Shown one piece after another: positions 63,475-64,000 of a DNA stretch of 64,000 bases; within the stretch, counting starts at the first letter, position 1; each line of letters begins with the position of its first letter. This DNA is from Roseobacter sp. SK209-2-6 (GTDB lineage: Bacteria > Pseudomonadota > Alphaproteobacteria > Rhodobacterales > Rhodobacteraceae): contig NZ_AAYC01000007.1 in NCBI RefSeq assembly GCF_000169455.1, forward strand, positions 183,063 to 247,062. The letters run 5' to 3'. Made by a program: the position numbers and the translations under genes. The notes beneath the pieces were generated by a model. That model was not told the origin of the DNA and ran no database searches. It saw nothing but the letters and a program-made list of their open reading frames with translations.

Positions 63475-64000
63475 TTACGCCTCCAAACGTTCGCGCGCCA
63501 TCAGCGCCTTGATCCGACGTGCCCGGATTTCAGTCCCTGTGCGGTAGAACACCAGGGCAATAAACAGCAGAATGAAACCCGCCATGCACACATAGAGAGG
63601 GGTGGAGAAGGCATCATGCACATTCTCTTTTTCATCCAGCGACAACGAAGCCCCCTGATGCAGCCCCTGATTCCAGAAATTCACCGCATATCGGCTGAGC
63701 ACAGCAAAGACCGAGCCCACCAGGCAGAGCACCGATGTCAGATCCGCCGCGGTATCCGGGTTGTCGATCGCTTCCCAGAGGGCGACATAGCCCAAATAGA
63801 ACAGGAAAAGTACCAGGAACGAGGTGAGGCGCGGATCCCAGGCCCACCAGGTTCCCCACATTGGCTGCCCCCAAATTGCGCCGGTCACCAGGGCGATCAA
63901 GGTCATGACAATGCCGATGGGTGCTGCCGCGCGGGCAGCCAGCGCGCTCACATGATGGCGGCGGATCACCCAGACCAGTGATGCCACGAGCATCATGAAC
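63475..64000 (-). CDS. ccmC: Heme transporter CcmC, C-terminal part (starts outside window)
   Basis: About 175 residues visible of an approximately 240-residue heme lyase/transporter. The tryptophan-rich motif WGTWWAWDPRLTS, which with flanking His handles heme for transfer to CcmE, is present, along with several membrane helices (LVLFLFYLGYVAL, GFILLFIALVFY). The start lies beyond base 64000. It is followed three bases later by ccmD. Confidence 0.93.
   Translation of the reverse strand, partial: FMMLVASLVWVIRRHHVSALAARAAAPIGIVMTLIALVTGAIWGQPMWGTWWAWDPRLTSFLVLFLFYLGYVALWEAIDNPDTAADLTSVLCLVGSVFAVLSRYAVNFWNQGLHQGASLSLDEKENVHDAFSTPLYVCMAGFILLFIALVFYRTGTEIRARRIKALMARERLEA

Overview
The window reads as chromosome of a marine alphaproteobacterium of the Roseobacter group (Rhodobacterales). 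The DMSP lyase DddP, a zinc-independent-type DksA, DUF2927 and DUF1007 proteins, a gene-transfer-agent-type spike pair and the acnA to ccm gene order all point there. No species is assigned. Core coding is GC-rich; the 25.5-34.8 kb region is visibly more AT-rich and mosaic.

Layout. 0-2 kb: a minus-strand cluster with a 121-residue protein carrying five LFSSGS repeats about 21 residues apart, then an unrecognised 371-residue protein, then an EamA-type transporter running off the window. 2-11 kb: xthA, an FAD monooxygenase, dksA, a MoxR ATPase / DUF2927 lipoprotein / small membrane protein / VWA module, and a MATE pump. 11-23 kb: a catabolic block with two BetI-like repressors, a class III aminotransferase, a four-gene polyamine/betaine-type ABC importer, an OYE-type flavoprotein, a Rieske oxygenase and an MttB-family methyltransferase. 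It most likely imports and demethylates an N-methylated or quaternary amine. 23-25.5 kb: a GGDEF-EAL protein whose EAL half looks degenerate.

25.5-34.85 kb is the accessory zone. It holds an IS3 remnant, a GTA-type spike base gene with a downstream SGNH-hydrolase spike gene broken by an in-frame amber codon, a decayed phage methyltransferase, and what looks like two tandem integrated elements at tRNA-Leu(TAG). The island is bounded by a 56-bp copy of the tRNA 3' part and contains two integrase C-terminal remnants, a soluble chemotaxis receptor, a MobC-like gene cut by a complete IS3 element, and an IS5-type fragment.

35-64 kb is mostly housekeeping: a Hint-domain protein, NAD(P)HX repair, glnB-glnA, LysR/SDR, a double-RidA pseudogene, an Hsp70-like protein, a lytic transglycosylase, a DUF3445 protein next to dddP, a folate cyclo-ligase behind an FNR-like box, a NicO/DUF1007 metal-transport pair, a hydrolase-OsmC fusion, purB, fliG, a lipid acyltransferase, acnA, a PilZ protein and ccmG-ccmD-ccmC.
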